A stretch of 64,000 nucleotides of DNA from Corynebacterium sp. TAE3-ERU12 (GCF_019209905.1 NZ_JAHUTM010000002.1:186001-250000); one strand, 5' to 3'. Shown: positions 36,101-45,435, counted from the first letter of the stretch. Notes: a model not told the origin generated them from the letters alone. A program made the numbers and translations.

Positions 36101-36643
36101 ATGACTTCCCGCGTTTGTGAAGGTTCCCGTCGTCGGCGCTACTGGTGTGCCGCAGCATTGGTGCTGCCCACGGCCCTGCTTATGGGCTGTGGGTATGACC
36201 CTGCCACCGCCACTGATGGTGGTGCGGACCAGTCCTCTGCTGCGCGCGCCACTGATGTTCAGGAAGCGCCGGCGGCTGCGCAGTACACCGCGCATCTGCT
36301 TGCTGATGCCGAGCAGCTCATTGTTATTTCCAATGCGGTGCAGGCCAGCCAGCCGGACCCGGAAACTGCACAGTTGGCGGGCACTGTTTCTGCCTTGGCT
36401 GGGCGTGAGTTGGGCCTGTTGGTGAACTACCGTGAGGGCGGCGAGCCTACTTTTCGGGCCAGTGATATCGCCGATTCGGACGATATTGCCCAGAAATTCC
36501 GTGCGCTGCTTGCCGACGAATTGCCCCGCATGCGTGCGTCCTGGGAGGAATTAACGCAAGCCCCGCAGCAGGAGATCGCCGAAGAGGCGAACCGCAGTGT
36601 GCAGGATATTGACGCCATCTTGGCTCAGCTGGGGCAGGAGTAG
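36101..36643 (+). CDS. Putative secreted lipoprotein of unknown function
   Basis: A 180-residue protein with an N-terminal signal (RRRRYWCAAALVLPTALLMGC) whose lipobox LMGC predicts lipid attachment at about C30. The mature chain is helical and acidic with a low-complexity start. No family was recognised. It follows the BCCT gene by 33 bp and may be cotranscribed. The sense strand carries one GCTTGCCGACG copy (36508). Confidence 0.75.
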   Translation: MTSRVCEGSRRRRYWCAAALVLPTALLMGCGYDPATATDGGADQSSAARATDVQEAPAAAQYTAHLLADAEQLIVISNAVQASQPDPETAQLAGTVSALAGRELGLLVNYREGGEPTFRASDIADSDDIAQKFRALLADELPRMRASWEELTQAPQQEIAEEANRSVQDIDAILAQLGQE

Positions 36644-36754
36644 CTGAAGTTTTGCGCCGGCGTGGCCGCGCGGTGGCATATGGTTCGGTACGATCTTTGG
36701 CGAACGTTCGGCGATGCCTCGCCGGAGTCAATCAAGATCGGGAGTGTACGAATT

Positions 36755-37618
36755 ATGGCTAATGAGATCACCCGCGTCGGCGTCGTTGGTGCCGGCCAGA
36801 TGGGTTCCGGCATTATCGAGGTCTGTGCCCGCGCAGGCAGCGACGTGTTGGTGTGGGAAGCCAAGGAAGAATTCCTCGAGGGTGGCAAGAAGCGTATCGC
36901 TAAGTCCCTGGACCGTTTGGTCGCCAAGGGCAAGCTCGAGCAGGAGCAGCGCGATGAGATTATCGGCCGTATTTCCTACACCACTGACCTGGCTGATTTC
37001 GCCGACCGTGAGCTGACTATCGAAGCTATCGTCGAAAACCCAGAGGTCAAGGCCAGCGTTTTCCAGCAGCTGGATGAGGCCATCACTGATGACAACGCCA
37101 TTTTGGCGACCAATACTTCCTCGCTTCCGGTGCAGTCCATTGCTGCGGCTACTAAGCACCCGGAGCGTGTGATGGGCCTGCACTTCTTCAACCCGGTGCC
37201 GGTGCTGCCGTTGGTGGAGCATGTGGTGACCTTGTCCACCGGTGAGGTTCAGGCTGAGCGCGCGTATGCCTACGCCAAGGAAGCACTCGGCAAGACGGTG
37301 ATTCGCGCTAAGGACCGTTCCGGTTTCATCGTCAACGCTTTGCTGGTGCCCTATATTCTGGGCGCCATCCGCATGCTGCAGGACGGTGTGGCTTCTAAGG
37401 AAGATATTGATGCCGGCATGGTTAATGGCTGCGCGCACCCGATGGGCCCGTTGACCCTGGCTGACATGGTTGGTCTGGATACTGTGAAGTTCATTGCGGA
37501 CGCGATGTACGACGAGTACGCCGAGCCCACCTATGCTGCCCCGCCGCTGCTGAAGCGCATGGTTGAGGCGGGTCGCTTTGGCCGTAAGTCTGGCCAGGGC
37601 TTCTACGATTACTCCTAG
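36755..37618 (+). CDS. 3-hydroxybutyryl-CoA dehydrogenase
   Basis: A 287-residue NAD(P)-dependent 3-hydroxyacyl-CoA dehydrogenase. The Rossmann motif GVVGAGQMGSGI is at residues 8-19, with the catalytic region ATNTSSLPVQS and HFFNPVPVLPLVE, and the C-terminal domain (DRSGFIVNALLVPYI; HPMGPLTLADMVGLD). It oxidises 3-hydroxyacyl-CoA in beta-oxidation or butyrate-type metabolism. I chose ATG 36755 (MANEITRVG); GGGAG lies 10 nt upstream. A strong terminator follows. Confidence 0.93.
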   Translation: MANEITRVGVVGAGQMGSGIIEVCARAGSDVLVWEAKEEFLEGGKKRIAKSLDRLVAKGKLEQEQRDEIIGRISYTTDLADFADRELTIEAIVENPEVKASVFQQLDEAITDDNAILATNTSSLPVQSIAAATKHPERVMGLHFFNPVPVLPLVEHVVTLSTGEVQAERAYAYAKEALGKTVIRAKDRSGFIVNALLVPYILGAIRMLQDGVASKEDIDAGMVNGCAHPMGPLTLADMVGLDTVKFIADAMYDEYAEPTYAAPPLLKRMVEAGRFGRKSGQGFYDYS

Positions 37619-37635
37619 GCGCTAGTCGCCGAATA

Positions 37636-37672
37636 GAACCCGGTAAACAATTCCGAATTGTTTACCGGGTTC
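37636..37672 (+). terminator. 18 bp perfect inverted repeat, terminator
   Basis: GAACCCGGTAAACAATTC (37636-37653) is the exact reverse complement of 37655-37672. It follows the dehydrogenase stop by 17 bp. The T-run is weak (TTC ATT), but the stem is very stable. The remaining 178 bp up to the phosphatase gene shows only its promoter region. Confidence 0.8.
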
Positions 37673-37850
37673 ATTCTGTGTTCACCCGCTGGCCACCTGG
37701 TATCCGGCTGGTTCTAACAGCCTGGTCACAGGCTTGAATTAGTCTCGCCGCAGAATCGGTGCGGGTGGTAAGCGCCCGCACCGGCATAACCATGAAATCC
37801 GGCGGATTGTTCGTGTCTGTCGGGACAGCCCGAAGGAGCTTTGCACACCC

Positions 37851-39104
37851 GTGTCTATCTCGCGCCACGCCCTGCGTCGGATTGGAATTGCCGTTACTGC
37901 CGCTGTAGTTCTGCCGGCTATTGCCACTCCAGCCACTGCGGCCCCTGTTGATGATCTCTTCGACTTCCTGTCTGTTCCCGGCACCTCGGAGAACACCCGC
38001 CCCGCCCCGGAAGCCCCGGAGCCGGAGTCGTATAAGCCCACTGATATCGCCCGCCCGTACCCCTCTGATGTGCACGGCGATGACATCTTCTACTTCGATG
38101 TGGTCAGCCCCTTCGAGGACCTGCGCGAGAATCACCCCGAGATCATGGAGCAGAACCTCGATATCGTCGTAGCTATCAATAATGCGGCGAAAAATGATCG
38201 CGATATGCAGCTTCGTGCGCTTGCCGACGATCACGACGATCCCTTGCTGACCCTTGCCGATGCTTTTGGTGAGGATCTCGGCGCTGATTTCGTGGCGGCA
38301 TTGGAAGCCGGCCGCCTACCCAAGACTGAGGCCCTTTTGTCGGGCAACCTGGCCCGGGCCGGCGGACTGGTGTCGTCGACCTTCGCTGAGAAGTACTACT
38401 ACGGCTACGACCGCCCGTTCGTGGTCGCCCCGGATCGGATTGAGCGCTACTACCGCAATGCCGAAGGCGATGACGACCCGTACTCGACTACCCCGTCCTA
38501 CCCTTCGGGGCACACCAATAAGGCCACCTGGACTGTCACCGTGCTGTCCATGATGATGCCCGAGTTCGGCCCGCAGCTGCAGGCCCGCGGCGCCGAGGCC
38601 GGCTACAACCGGCAGGTGATGGGCGTGCACTACCCGCTGGATGTGATGGGTGGGCGCATGATGGGCACCGCCGCTGCTGCGGATCGGTGGAATGACCCGG
38701 AGTTCCGGGTGCTTATCGACGAGGCCTCCCACGAGATCCGTGCCGAGCTGGAATACCAGTGCGGCGACTACCTTGATGTGTGCATCGCCAATGACACCCC
38801 CTACCTGTCGGATGCGGAAGCGGTACGCAGCTACACCGACCGCATGACCTACGGTTTCCCCCAGATCGGCCAGCCCGGTGTCCCGGTGACTGTCCCCGCT
38901 GGCTATGAGGGGCTGCTAGAAACCCGTTTCCCGGAGCTCACCGACGCCCAGCGTGTTGAGGTGCTTGCCCGTACCGCCATTGATTCCGGCTACCCGCTGG
39001 ACCGCACCGACGGCAAGGCCTCGCATATGCGCATCAACCTGGCCCGCGCCCTGGCCGCCGAGGTCACTGTGAATGCTGATGGTTCGCTGAGCATCGTCGG
39101 CTAA
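37851..39104 (+). CDS. Secreted class A acid phosphatase, PAP2 superfamily
   Basis: A 417-residue secreted phosphatase. A signal peptide with an AAP cleavage context (TPATAAPVDD) covers about the first 30 residues. The three PAP2 motifs are present: K-x6-RP (KYYYGYDRP), PSGH (YPSGHTN) and R-x5-H-x3-D (NRQVMGVHYPLDV). This is the class A non-specific acid phosphatase signature. A C-terminal domain of about 130 residues with one cysteine pair follows. GTG 37851 is preceded by GAAGGAGC about 12 nt upstream. Confidence 0.9.
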   Translation: MSISRHALRRIGIAVTAAVVLPAIATPATAAPVDDLFDFLSVPGTSENTRPAPEAPEPESYKPTDIARPYPSDVHGDDIFYFDVVSPFEDLRENHPEIMEQNLDIVVAINNAAKNDRDMQLRALADDHDDPLLTLADAFGEDLGADFVAALEAGRLPKTEALLSGNLARAGGLVSSTFAEKYYYGYDRPFVVAPDRIERYYRNAEGDDDPYSTTPSYPSGHTNKATWTVTVLSMMMPEFGPQLQARGAEAGYNRQVMGVHYPLDVMGGRMMGTAAAADRWNDPEFRVLIDEASHEIRAELEYQCGDYLDVCIANDTPYLSDAEAVRSYTDRMTYGFPQIGQPGVPVTVPAGYEGLLETRFPELTDAQRVEVLARTAIDSGYPLDRTDGKASHMRINLARALAAEVTVNADGSLSIVG

Positions 39105-39110
39105 GCCACG

Positions 39111-39158
39111 CAGCAAAAAACTCCCGGGGATGAGCGGTCATCCCCGGGAGTTTTGCTG
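39111..39158. terminator. Bidirectional rho-independent terminator
   Basis: AAAACTCCCGGGGATGA (39117-39133) pairs with TCATCCCCGGGAGTTTT (39138-39154), and outer GCAA/TTGC bases extend the stem. It separates the convergent phosphatase and AGPS-like genes. Confidence 0.92.
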
Positions 39159-39167
39159 TGCTCGTCT

Positions 39168-40853
39168 TTAGATATCAGAGCTGCCGTAGCGCTCATCCAG
39201 TGAGTGCGGGCCGTTGAAGAGCTTGCCTGGGTTCAGGATGCCCTTCGGGTCCAGTTCCTTCTTCACCGCATTGAGCACCTTGGCGAACAGCTCCGTGTTC
39301 TCCAGGTAGGCCTGCGGGGCGTGGTCCTGGCCGACTCCGTGGTGGTGGGTGATGGTGCCATCGAATTCGACGATGGCCGCACCGGCAGCGCCCTTAATAT
39401 CCATCCACTGCTGCATGATCTGGCCGGGCTCCTCGCGGAAGAAGTACGTGAAGTACAACGAGCAGCCGGTCTCGTACATATGCGAGATATGGCAGAACAC
39501 GTAGGTCGGGGTGCCATGCTCATTGGCGGCCGCGCGCATGCTCTCCATGATCTTGGTGCGCAGCTGAGAAGCGTGCTCCCAGGTGGTGCAGGTTTCCAGG
39601 GTGTCCACACCCACCCGGCGGGTCATCATGACATCACGCAGGTAGGGGGAGGTGAAGCGGTGCTTGACCCACAGCTGGCCCGGAATGGAACCCAGGCGCA
39701 CGCACTTCTGCTTCAAAAGGCGGGCGGCCAGCAGCTCACGGGCAGCCATGGCCTCTGCGCGGTTTTCCTGGCCGAAGCCGAACAGGATCATGCAGGGAGT
39801 GTCGATACCGCGCACCGAGAGGTACTTCTTCAGCATCGGGCCGGTCTTGCCGCCCATCTGCTCAATACCGAAACGCGTCTCCGGCTCATCGGAGAGGCGA
39901 GCCAAGTGCGGGATATGGCCGTCCTGCTCGAGCTTGCGGAAGATCTCCAGGCCCTCGTCGAAGTTATTGACGAAGTAGGTATCGAAAATCATCTCGTCGG
40001 GACGGTGGTGCAGCTGCAGCGTCACCTGGGTGATGATGCCAAGCGTGCCCTCCGAGCCCAGGAATAGTTCACGCGGGTTCGGGCCAGCCGCAGAGGAGGG
40101 GATATCCCGGAACTCCATGGTGCCGGCCGGAGTGACCACACGCATACCAATAACGTTGCGGTCAATACGGCCATAGCCGGAGGACTCCTGGCCAGCCGAG
40201 CGGCACGCCACCCAACCACCGACAGTGGAGAACTCAAAGGACTGCGGGAAGTGGCCCACAGTCAGGCCCTTAGGCTCGAGTTCGGCCTCCAAATCGGGGC
40301 CGAAAACACCGGTCTGCACGGTGACGGTATTAGCGACCTCGTCGATTTCCAGGATGTTGTTGAAAGCCACCATGGACAGAGCAATGGCCTTGCCGTAGCC
40401 GCCGTCGATAGCCTCCACGCCACCAACAACAGAGGTGCCGCCACCAAACGGGGTCACCGCGATACCGCGCTCAGTACAAATCTCGAGCACAGCCTGCAGC
40501 TGCTCTTCATCAGTGGGCATCACAATCGCATCGGGGGCGATATCAATAACGCCCTGACGCAGGCGGGCCAAGTCCGGGTAGGAGCGGCCCAGTGAGTACT
40601 TCACGCGGGTGTCGTGATCCACCGACACCGAGATATCACCATTGGGGCCGCGCAGGGCGTCGAGGTCAGCGTCGGCAAGCCGGGATTCCGGGATGGTGAC
40701 CTCGGAAATATCCTTCGGCGGGTGGTGGGCCTCGACCATGCCGATCTCGTCGATAAGCAGCTGCTCTGCCTCTTCGGTAATCGGCTTATCAAAACCGTCG
40801 GTGCCCCAACCCCACCAACGCATGCGGTGCGGAGCAGAATTCTTCTCGGACAT
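39168..40853 (-). CDS. FAD-binding oxidoreductase, alkyldihydroxyacetonephosphate synthase-like
   Basis: A 561-residue VAO/PCMH-type flavoprotein. The FAD-binding domain carries PTDEEQLQAVLEIC, FGGGTSVVGGV and the GLTVGHFPQS...STVGGWVACRSAGQ stretch. The C-terminus has the AGPS-type ITHHHGVGQDH and NPGKLF. Eukaryotic AGPS builds ether lipids. Mycobacterial homologues sit beside glpD and a diacylglycerol kinase, exactly as here, so a glycerolipid role is inferred. ATG 40853 follows AAAGGA. The 31 bp gap from glpD suggests an operon. Confidence 0.85.
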   Translation of the reverse strand: MSEKNSAPHRMRWWGWGTDGFDKPITEEAEQLLIDEIGMVEAHHPPKDISEVTIPESRLADADLDALRGPNGDISVSVDHDTRVKYSLGRSYPDLARLRQGVIDIAPDAIVMPTDEEQLQAVLEICTERGIAVTPFGGGTSVVGGVEAIDGGYGKAIALSMVAFNNILEIDEVANTVTVQTGVFGPDLEAELEPKGLTVGHFPQSFEFSTVGGWVACRSAGQESSGYGRIDRNVIGMRVVTPAGTMEFRDIPSSAAGPNPRELFLGSEGTLGIITQVTLQLHHRPDEMIFDTYFVNNFDEGLEIFRKLEQDGHIPHLARLSDEPETRFGIEQMGGKTGPMLKKYLSVRGIDTPCMILFGFGQENRAEAMAARELLAARLLKQKCVRLGSIPGQLWVKHRFTSPYLRDVMMTRRVGVDTLETCTTWEHASQLRTKIMESMRAAANEHGTPTYVFCHISHMYETGCSLYFTYFFREEPGQIMQQWMDIKGAAGAAIVEFDGTITHHHGVGQDHAPQAYLENTELFAKVLNAVKKELDPKGILNPGKLFNGPHSLDERYGSSDI

Positions 40854-40884
40854 TGTGATCCTTTCCAAGTGTTATGGGGCGAAC

Positions 40885-42438
40885 CTAGGCCGAAGCGAGC
40901 TGCAATGCCTCTTCAGCAGCAGCGACGCACTTGGCGCGGTCCTCATCAATCAAGCCAATACGGGTACGGCGGTCCAAAATATCCGCCACAGTCATCGCGC
41001 CCTCATGGGTAACAGCCCACGCGAACTCGGCGCGGGTGACATCGATACCCTCAGCCACACGCTCCAACGGGCGATCCAGGGCGCAGCTGCGCACCACCTC
41101 AGCGGCCTCGCCGCCGAAACGACGCAGCAACCAGTCCGGGGCCTCGGCGGGAACCTCAGCGCCCGGGGTCGCACCCACAAGCTTCAGCTCACGGGTCCAG
41201 CACGGCGCGGCCTGTTCCCCCATGCGCTCCAGGGCCTTATCGACGGCCTGCTCAGCCATCAGCCGGTACTCAGTGAGCTTGCCGCCAACAATGCTGATAA
41301 GGCCGGTCTTATTGGCCAAAATGGTGTGCTCGCGGGACAGGTCCGCGGTGCTGCCATCACTGGAGTCAATAAGCGGACGCAAACCAGCGAAAGCGCCACG
41401 CACATCAGCGCGGGTGACCTTGCGGTCCAGGCCACGGTTGATGACATCGAGCAGGAATTGGATTTCCTCCTCGGTCGGCTCGGGCTCATCCGGGATCGGG
41501 CCCGGGGCGTCCTCGTCGGTAAGCCCCAGGTAGACCCGGCCCAGCGGGGCGGGCAGCAGGAAGCAGAAACGGTTGGTGTGACCGGGCACCGGGATGGTCA
41601 GCGAGCCGGTGGGGTTACCGAAAGTCTCGGCATCGAAGACCAGGTGGGTGCCGCGCGACGGGCGGACCCGAATGCCCTCGTCAATCTGGCCAGCCCACAC
41701 GCCGGTGGCATTAATCACCGCGCGGGCATGCAGGGTGACCGAATCCTTATCTCCGAACTCATCGGTGATGGTGACCTGGTCGCCGGTGGCGTCCTCAGCG
41801 CTGGCGTGGGTGAGCACCCGGGCCCCGCACGCCGCGGCGGTACGTGCCACCGCAGTCACCAGGCGGGCGTCATCTTCCAGCTGGCCGTCGTAATTGACGT
41901 AGCCGAAGCGCAGGCCGTCGGTACGCACAGTGGGGGAGAGCTTCTTGACCTCTTCGGGGCTCACCGTGCGTGAGGGCGGCAGGGTCTTACCGGAGGTGAA
42001 TGCGGCTATGCGCAGCATATCGCCGGCGAGGAACCCCATCCGGGGGAGGGTCTTATTGAGAATATTGAACTCATCAATGACCGGGACGACCTGAGTGATG
42101 GAGTGCACCAGGTGCGGTGCGGTGTGCTCCATCAGCGCACCACGCTCGCGGGCGGAGCGTCGCGCGATGCCGACATTGCCGGTGGCCAGGTAACGCAGGC
42201 CGCCGTGGGCCAGCTTGGACGACCAGCGGCTGGTACCGAAAGCCAGGTCGTGCTTTTCCACCAGGACAACAGACATACCGCGTGAGGCTGCATCAAGTGC
42301 AATGCCCACACCGGTAATACCCGCGCCAATAACAATCAGGTCGACTGCTTGTCCGGAATTACTCAGTTCTGCAATCTCGTTCCACTCTCGGTCACGCCGG
42401 GAAGCGCTTAATTGAGAATTGCCATTCGGAATAGCCAT
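40885..42438 (-). CDS. glpD: FAD-dependent glycerol-3-phosphate dehydrogenase
   Basis: A 517-residue membrane-associated flavoenzyme converting glycerol-3-phosphate to dihydroxyacetone phosphate and feeding electrons to quinones. The FAD motif GAGITGVGIALDAASRG is at about residues 38-54, followed by GTSRWSSKLAHGGLRYL, PSRGTHLVF and SIVGGKLTEYR, and the C-terminal GlpD domain with CALDRPL. GGAGTATTCC precedes ATG 42438. It is divergent from the diacylglycerol kinase and probably cotranscribed with the AGPS-like gene. Confidence 0.95.
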   Translation of the reverse strand: MAIPNGNSQLSASRRDREWNEIAELSNSGQAVDLIVIGAGITGVGIALDAASRGMSVVLVEKHDLAFGTSRWSSKLAHGGLRYLATGNVGIARRSARERGALMEHTAPHLVHSITQVVPVIDEFNILNKTLPRMGFLAGDMLRIAAFTSGKTLPPSRTVSPEEVKKLSPTVRTDGLRFGYVNYDGQLEDDARLVTAVARTAAACGARVLTHASAEDATGDQVTITDEFGDKDSVTLHARAVINATGVWAGQIDEGIRVRPSRGTHLVFDAETFGNPTGSLTIPVPGHTNRFCFLLPAPLGRVYLGLTDEDAPGPIPDEPEPTEEEIQFLLDVINRGLDRKVTRADVRGAFAGLRPLIDSSDGSTADLSREHTILANKTGLISIVGGKLTEYRLMAEQAVDKALERMGEQAAPCWTRELKLVGATPGAEVPAEAPDWLLRRFGGEAAEVVRSCALDRPLERVAEGIDVTRAEFAWAVTHEGAMTVADILDRRTRIGLIDEDRAKCVAAAEEALQLASA

Positions 42439-42488
42439 GGAATACTCCTGATGTCAAAATGGTGACCCCCATACTGGGTTTCCCCAGC

Positions 42489-42514
42489 TTGAAGGATGTT
42501 CTGGTGTCTATAAT
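42489..42514 (+). promoter_or_regulatory. Sigma-A-type promoter for the diacylglycerol kinase gene
   Basis: A -35-like TTGAAG at 42489-42494 and a perfect TATAAT at 42509-42514, separated by a short 14 nt spacer. The -10 fits the corynebacterial TANAAT consensus. It lies 88 bp upstream of the gene start in the divergent gap with glpD. Confidence 0.5.
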
Positions 42515-42601
42515 AGACTCAAGTCAGCAGTTCTGGTTAGCTCAGTTACGAAATCGGTTATTTCTCATCAAAAGAATTGGTTTCATGAAAGGGGTTCGTC
42601 A

Positions 42602-43564
42602 ATGACGAATTATTCGGAGCAGTATCCATTAGGTCATGAAGAAATCAATACCGTTGCTTTGGTAACAAATCCGAAGGCCGGGCACGGTGCCGCTTCTCAT
42701 GCCGCAGAACGCGCGATGGCTCAATTCTCCAAGCGCGGAATTGACGTCGTCGCACTGCAAGGCAAATCTCCCGCCGACGCCCGCCGGCTCATCCGCACCG
42801 TGCTGGACGACGGTCGCGTCGACGCCCTCGTCGTCGCCGGCGGTGACGGCATGATCAACCTCGCCCTGCAGGAACAAGCCGGCACCGATATCCCGCTGGG
42901 CATCATCCCCGCCGGTACCGGCAATGACCACGGCCGTGAATACCGCCTGCCGCGCAATTCACCCGAAGACGCCGCCGATGTTGTCGCCGATGGTTTCTGC
43001 ATCACCACCGACCTGGGCCGGATCAGCTCGCTGCACGACGATGACCAGGAACCAATGTGGTTCGGCACCATCATGTGCGCCGGCTTTGACTCCCTGGTCT
43101 CCGACCGAGTCAACGAGATGAGCTGGCCGCACGGCCGTAACCGGTACAACGCAGCCATCGTCATTGAGTTCCTCAACTTCCACGCCCTGCCGTTCAAGAT
43201 CACCTTGGATGACGGCCGGGTCATTGACGAACGCATCACCCTGGCCGCATTCGGCAATACCCGCAGCTACGGCGGCGGGATGAAGATCTGCCCGTCGGCT
43301 AATCACAGCGACGGCATGATGGACATCACCGTTATCGGCAAGGCTGGGCGCATCAAGGCGGCAACAGTCTTCGGTTCAGTGTTCAAGGGCGAGCACGTCA
43401 ACTACGACGAAGTCCAGCAGTACCGCTGCCGCAGCGCAGTAGTGGAGTTCCTCGACCCCAAGGCAGAAATGAATGCCTATGCCGACGGTGACTACATGAT
43501 GCCGCTGCCGGTGAAGGTAGAAGTCGTGCCCCATGTGGGTCGCTATATCGTGCCGCGCCCCTAA
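42602..43564 (+). CDS. Diacylglycerol kinase-family lipid kinase
   Basis: A 320-residue DAGK-catalytic-domain protein. The substrate and ATP region reads VTNPKAGHG, VVAGGDGMINLALQ and IPAGTGNDHGREY, with the family two-domain fold continued by TLAAFGNTRSYGGGMKI. It phosphorylates diacylglycerol or a related lipid at the inner membrane face. In Mycobacterium tuberculosis the homologue (Rv2252) next to an AGPS-like gene feeds phosphatidylinositol mannoside synthesis, and a similar role is inferred. AAAGGGG precedes ATG 42602. Confidence 0.9.
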   Translation: MTNYSEQYPLGHEEINTVALVTNPKAGHGAASHAAERAMAQFSKRGIDVVALQGKSPADARRLIRTVLDDGRVDALVVAGGDGMINLALQEQAGTDIPLGIIPAGTGNDHGREYRLPRNSPEDAADVVADGFCITTDLGRISSLHDDDQEPMWFGTIMCAGFDSLVSDRVNEMSWPHGRNRYNAAIVIEFLNFHALPFKITLDDGRVIDERITLAAFGNTRSYGGGMKICPSANHSDGMMDITVIGKAGRIKAATVFGSVFKGEHVNYDEVQQYRCRSAVVEFLDPKAEMNAYADGDYMMPLPVKVEVVPHVGRYIVPRP

Positions 43565-43588
43565 AAGCGCAGTTCACACAGTATAAAG

Positions 43589-43622
43589 CAGTGCCGCACC
43601 GAAAAAATTCGGTGCGGCACTG
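43589..43622 (+). terminator. Rho-independent terminator after the lipid kinase
   Basis: CAGTGCCGCACCGAA (43589-43603) and TTCGGTGCGGCACTG (43608-43622) are perfect complements with a 4 nt loop, 25 bp after the stop codon. There is little T-run on either side. Confidence 0.8.
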
Positions 43623-43695
43623 GTGTCTGGCCGACAAATTATCTAGACTGCTCGGTATACCGCGCCCGGAAAAGACACCACAAGGAGGTCCGCAG

Positions 43696-43773
43696 ATGTT
43701 TGCAGCAACGACTGCCCTGCGCCCCTTGATGATGTGTCTGTGTTGTTCCCAGTCCGCGCCGCTGCCCCGCTAA
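43696..43773 (+). CDS. 25-residue cysteine-rich leader-peptide-like ORF
   Basis: Encodes MFAATTALRPLMMCLCCSQS followed by APLPR. AAGGAGG ends 8 nt upstream of ATG 43696, one of the best ribosome-binding sites in the window. Three cysteines in a row of four residues (CLCC) recall cysteine-sensing leader peptides of mycobacteria. Downstream, GGGTTCGC (43782-43789) can pair with GCGAACCC (43864-43871) just before another small ORF. Function and expression are inferred only. Confidence 0.5.
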   Translation: MFAATTALRPLMMCLCCSQSAPLPR

Positions 43774-43781
43774 ACACGCCA

Positions 43782-43871
43782 GGGTTCGCCGCGCGGACGC
43801 CCCGCAGCCCCTGACTACCTGCTGCCGGCACAACAACCTACGTCCGGCTGGAACACCGAAAGCGCGAACCC
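43782..43871 (+). promoter_or_regulatory. Possible attenuator-like RNA fold between leader and small ORF
   Basis: An 8 bp perfect outer stem (43782-43789 with 43864-43871) encloses an inner hairpin GCAGC...GCTGC. The outer stem closes 2 nt before ATG 43874 and would bury its translation start. Translation of the leader could change this pairing. It was read by eye; no energy was computed. Confidence 0.35.
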
Positions 43872-43873
43872 CA

Positions 43874-44020
43874 ATGCAGCACACCACCGCAGCCCAGCAC
43901 ACCACCACCGGCACCCAGCGGGATGAATTCAGCCTCGCCGACTACTTCGGCCTCTTCATCTACGAGGGCCCAGAAACCCCCGGTATCCTGCACAGCGACC
44001 TCGTCACCGTCGCCGCCTAA
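43874..44020 (+). CDS. 48-residue small ORF of unknown function
   Basis: The product has a His/Thr/Gln-rich N-terminus and a C-terminal half reading DEFSLADYFGLFIYEGPETPG, then a short end SDLVTVAA. There is no hydrophobic helix and no recognised family. It lacks a Shine-Dalgarno sequence; the start sits in the stem described upstream. It could be the regulated product of the cysteine-rich leader, a peptide precursor, or chance. It converges on the maltokinase gene, whose stop is 23 bp away. Confidence 0.35.
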   Translation: MQHTTAAQHTTTGTQRDEFSLADYFGLFIYEGPETPGILHSDLVTVAA

Positions 44021-44043
44021 AAGAACACCGGGGGCCGGTCGGC

Positions 44044-45435
44044 CTAAGCCGCTAACAGACGCTGCACCGCAGCCAGCGGCAACTGCAGCCACTCCGGGCG
44101 GTTCTGCGCCTCATACAGGCACTCATAAATAGCCTTATCCAGGATAAAAGCCGTCAACAGCGCCTCATTCTTACGCGGGTCCGCGCCATACTGCTGCGCA
44201 TAACCATCCAAGAACGCATCAATATTGCGCTCCGCCCACTCGGTGACCCGGTACTGGTGCTGGCGAGAATTCTCCCGGGCAGTCAACAACGGGTAATGCG
44301 CGGCGTAATCAAAGGAGCGCACCATGCCCGCCACATCGCGCAGCGGGTGATCCGGCAACCGGCGCTCATCCCACGGCCGCGAGGGCTCACCCTCAAAATC
44401 AATCAGCAACCACTCACGCGGAGTGCGCAGCACCTGCCCCAAATGCAAGTCACCATGCACCCGCTGGGCAGGAACCCCATCGGGACCAACCGCCGCGGCA
44501 GCATCCCGGTAGACCGCACGCACCCGGTCGGCCTGCTCAGCGACCTGCGGCACCACACCAGCAACATGATCCAGGCGGGCGAGCATCGGGGCGACCAACT
44601 CCTCGCCGCTGAGCTTCTCAGACACCGGCACCGACGACGCCAAGGTCTCATGCACCGACGCCACCGCGCCACCAAGCGCCCGGGACTCAGAAGCGAAATC
44701 CGTACCCAAATCAGCCGGCTGCAAATCACCCTCCCGGATAATGTCGCGCACGCTGGTCAGCGCCATCGCCCAGCCCTCCGCCGAGTTCGGCACGAATTCC
44801 TGCACCATCGCGGTGGTGTACACATCACCGTCGATATCCAGCTCAGTCCAACCATGCAGACGCGGCACCGAGGTGCAGCCCGCAGCGGACAAAGCAGCTA
44901 ATAATTCAACATCCGCATTAGTGCCCGGGTGCAGGCGGCGGAAGAACTTACACATCAGCTTTTCGTCATAGACCACCGACGTATTGGATTGCTCCGCACC
45001 CATCGGCCGGCCAGACTCCGGCACCGCAATATCGGCACCGCCAGGCACATGATGCATCCTCATCGAGCCCAAAGCGCCATCCTTAATCAGCGCAGCACCA
45101 AGGGCAGTGACGACGTCAGCGTCGGCAAGCGCGTCGTAGCCAACCAGGCCCTCAGCGTCGACCAGCACGGCCTGCTCACCACAGCTGGGAACACGGTCAG
45201 TCCAGGCAATCGGGAGCTGATACGCCGGGGTGCCGCCATCAACATGAGCGCGCACGAACAGCAGATCCACCGCAGGGTGGGTCTCAGTGGCCGGCAAAAG
45301 CGGCTCCTGGATCACCACCTCCACCTTGTTCAACGTGGAGGCCTTATCGGCGAAGTAGCGGTGCCCCGGCAGGGTACGGGCCAACTCCGAGGCAATAACG
45401 GCGGTATCAGGTCGTTTAGTATCCGGTGAATTCAT
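44044..45435 (-). CDS. mak: Maltokinase
   Basis: A 463-residue kinase that phosphorylates maltose from TreS to maltose-1-phosphate, the donor for GlgE-type alpha-glucan synthesis. The aminoglycoside-phosphotransferase-like catalytic stretch [11 protein letters not shown] and metal motif [16 protein letters not shown] are intact, as is the N-terminal cap domain ([11 protein letters not shown]). GGAGG precedes ATG 45435, which overlaps the treS stop by 4 nt. This treS-mak coupling is typical of mycolata. Confidence 0.94.
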   Translation of the reverse strand: MNSPDTKRPDTAVIASELARTLPGHRYFADKASTLNKVEVVIQEPLLPATETHPAVDLLFVRAHVDGGTPAYQLPIAWTDRVPSCGEQAVLVDAEGLVGYDALADADVVTALGAALIKDGALGSMRMHHVPGGADIAVPESGRPMGAEQSNTSVVYDEKLMCKFFRRLHPGTNADVELLAALSAAGCTSVPRLHGWTELDIDGDVYTTAMVQEFVPNSAEGWAMALTSVRDIIREGDLQPADLGTDFASESRALGGAVASVHETLASSVPVSEKLSGEELVAPMLARLDHVAGVVPQVAEQADRVRAVYRDAAAAVGPDGVPAQRVHGDLHLGQVLRTPREWLLIDFEGEPSRPWDERRLPDHPLRDVAGMVRSFDYAAHYPLLTARENSRQHQYRVTEWAERNIDAFLDGYAQQYGADPRKNEALLTAFILDKAIYECLYEAQNRPEWLQLPLAAVQRLLAA

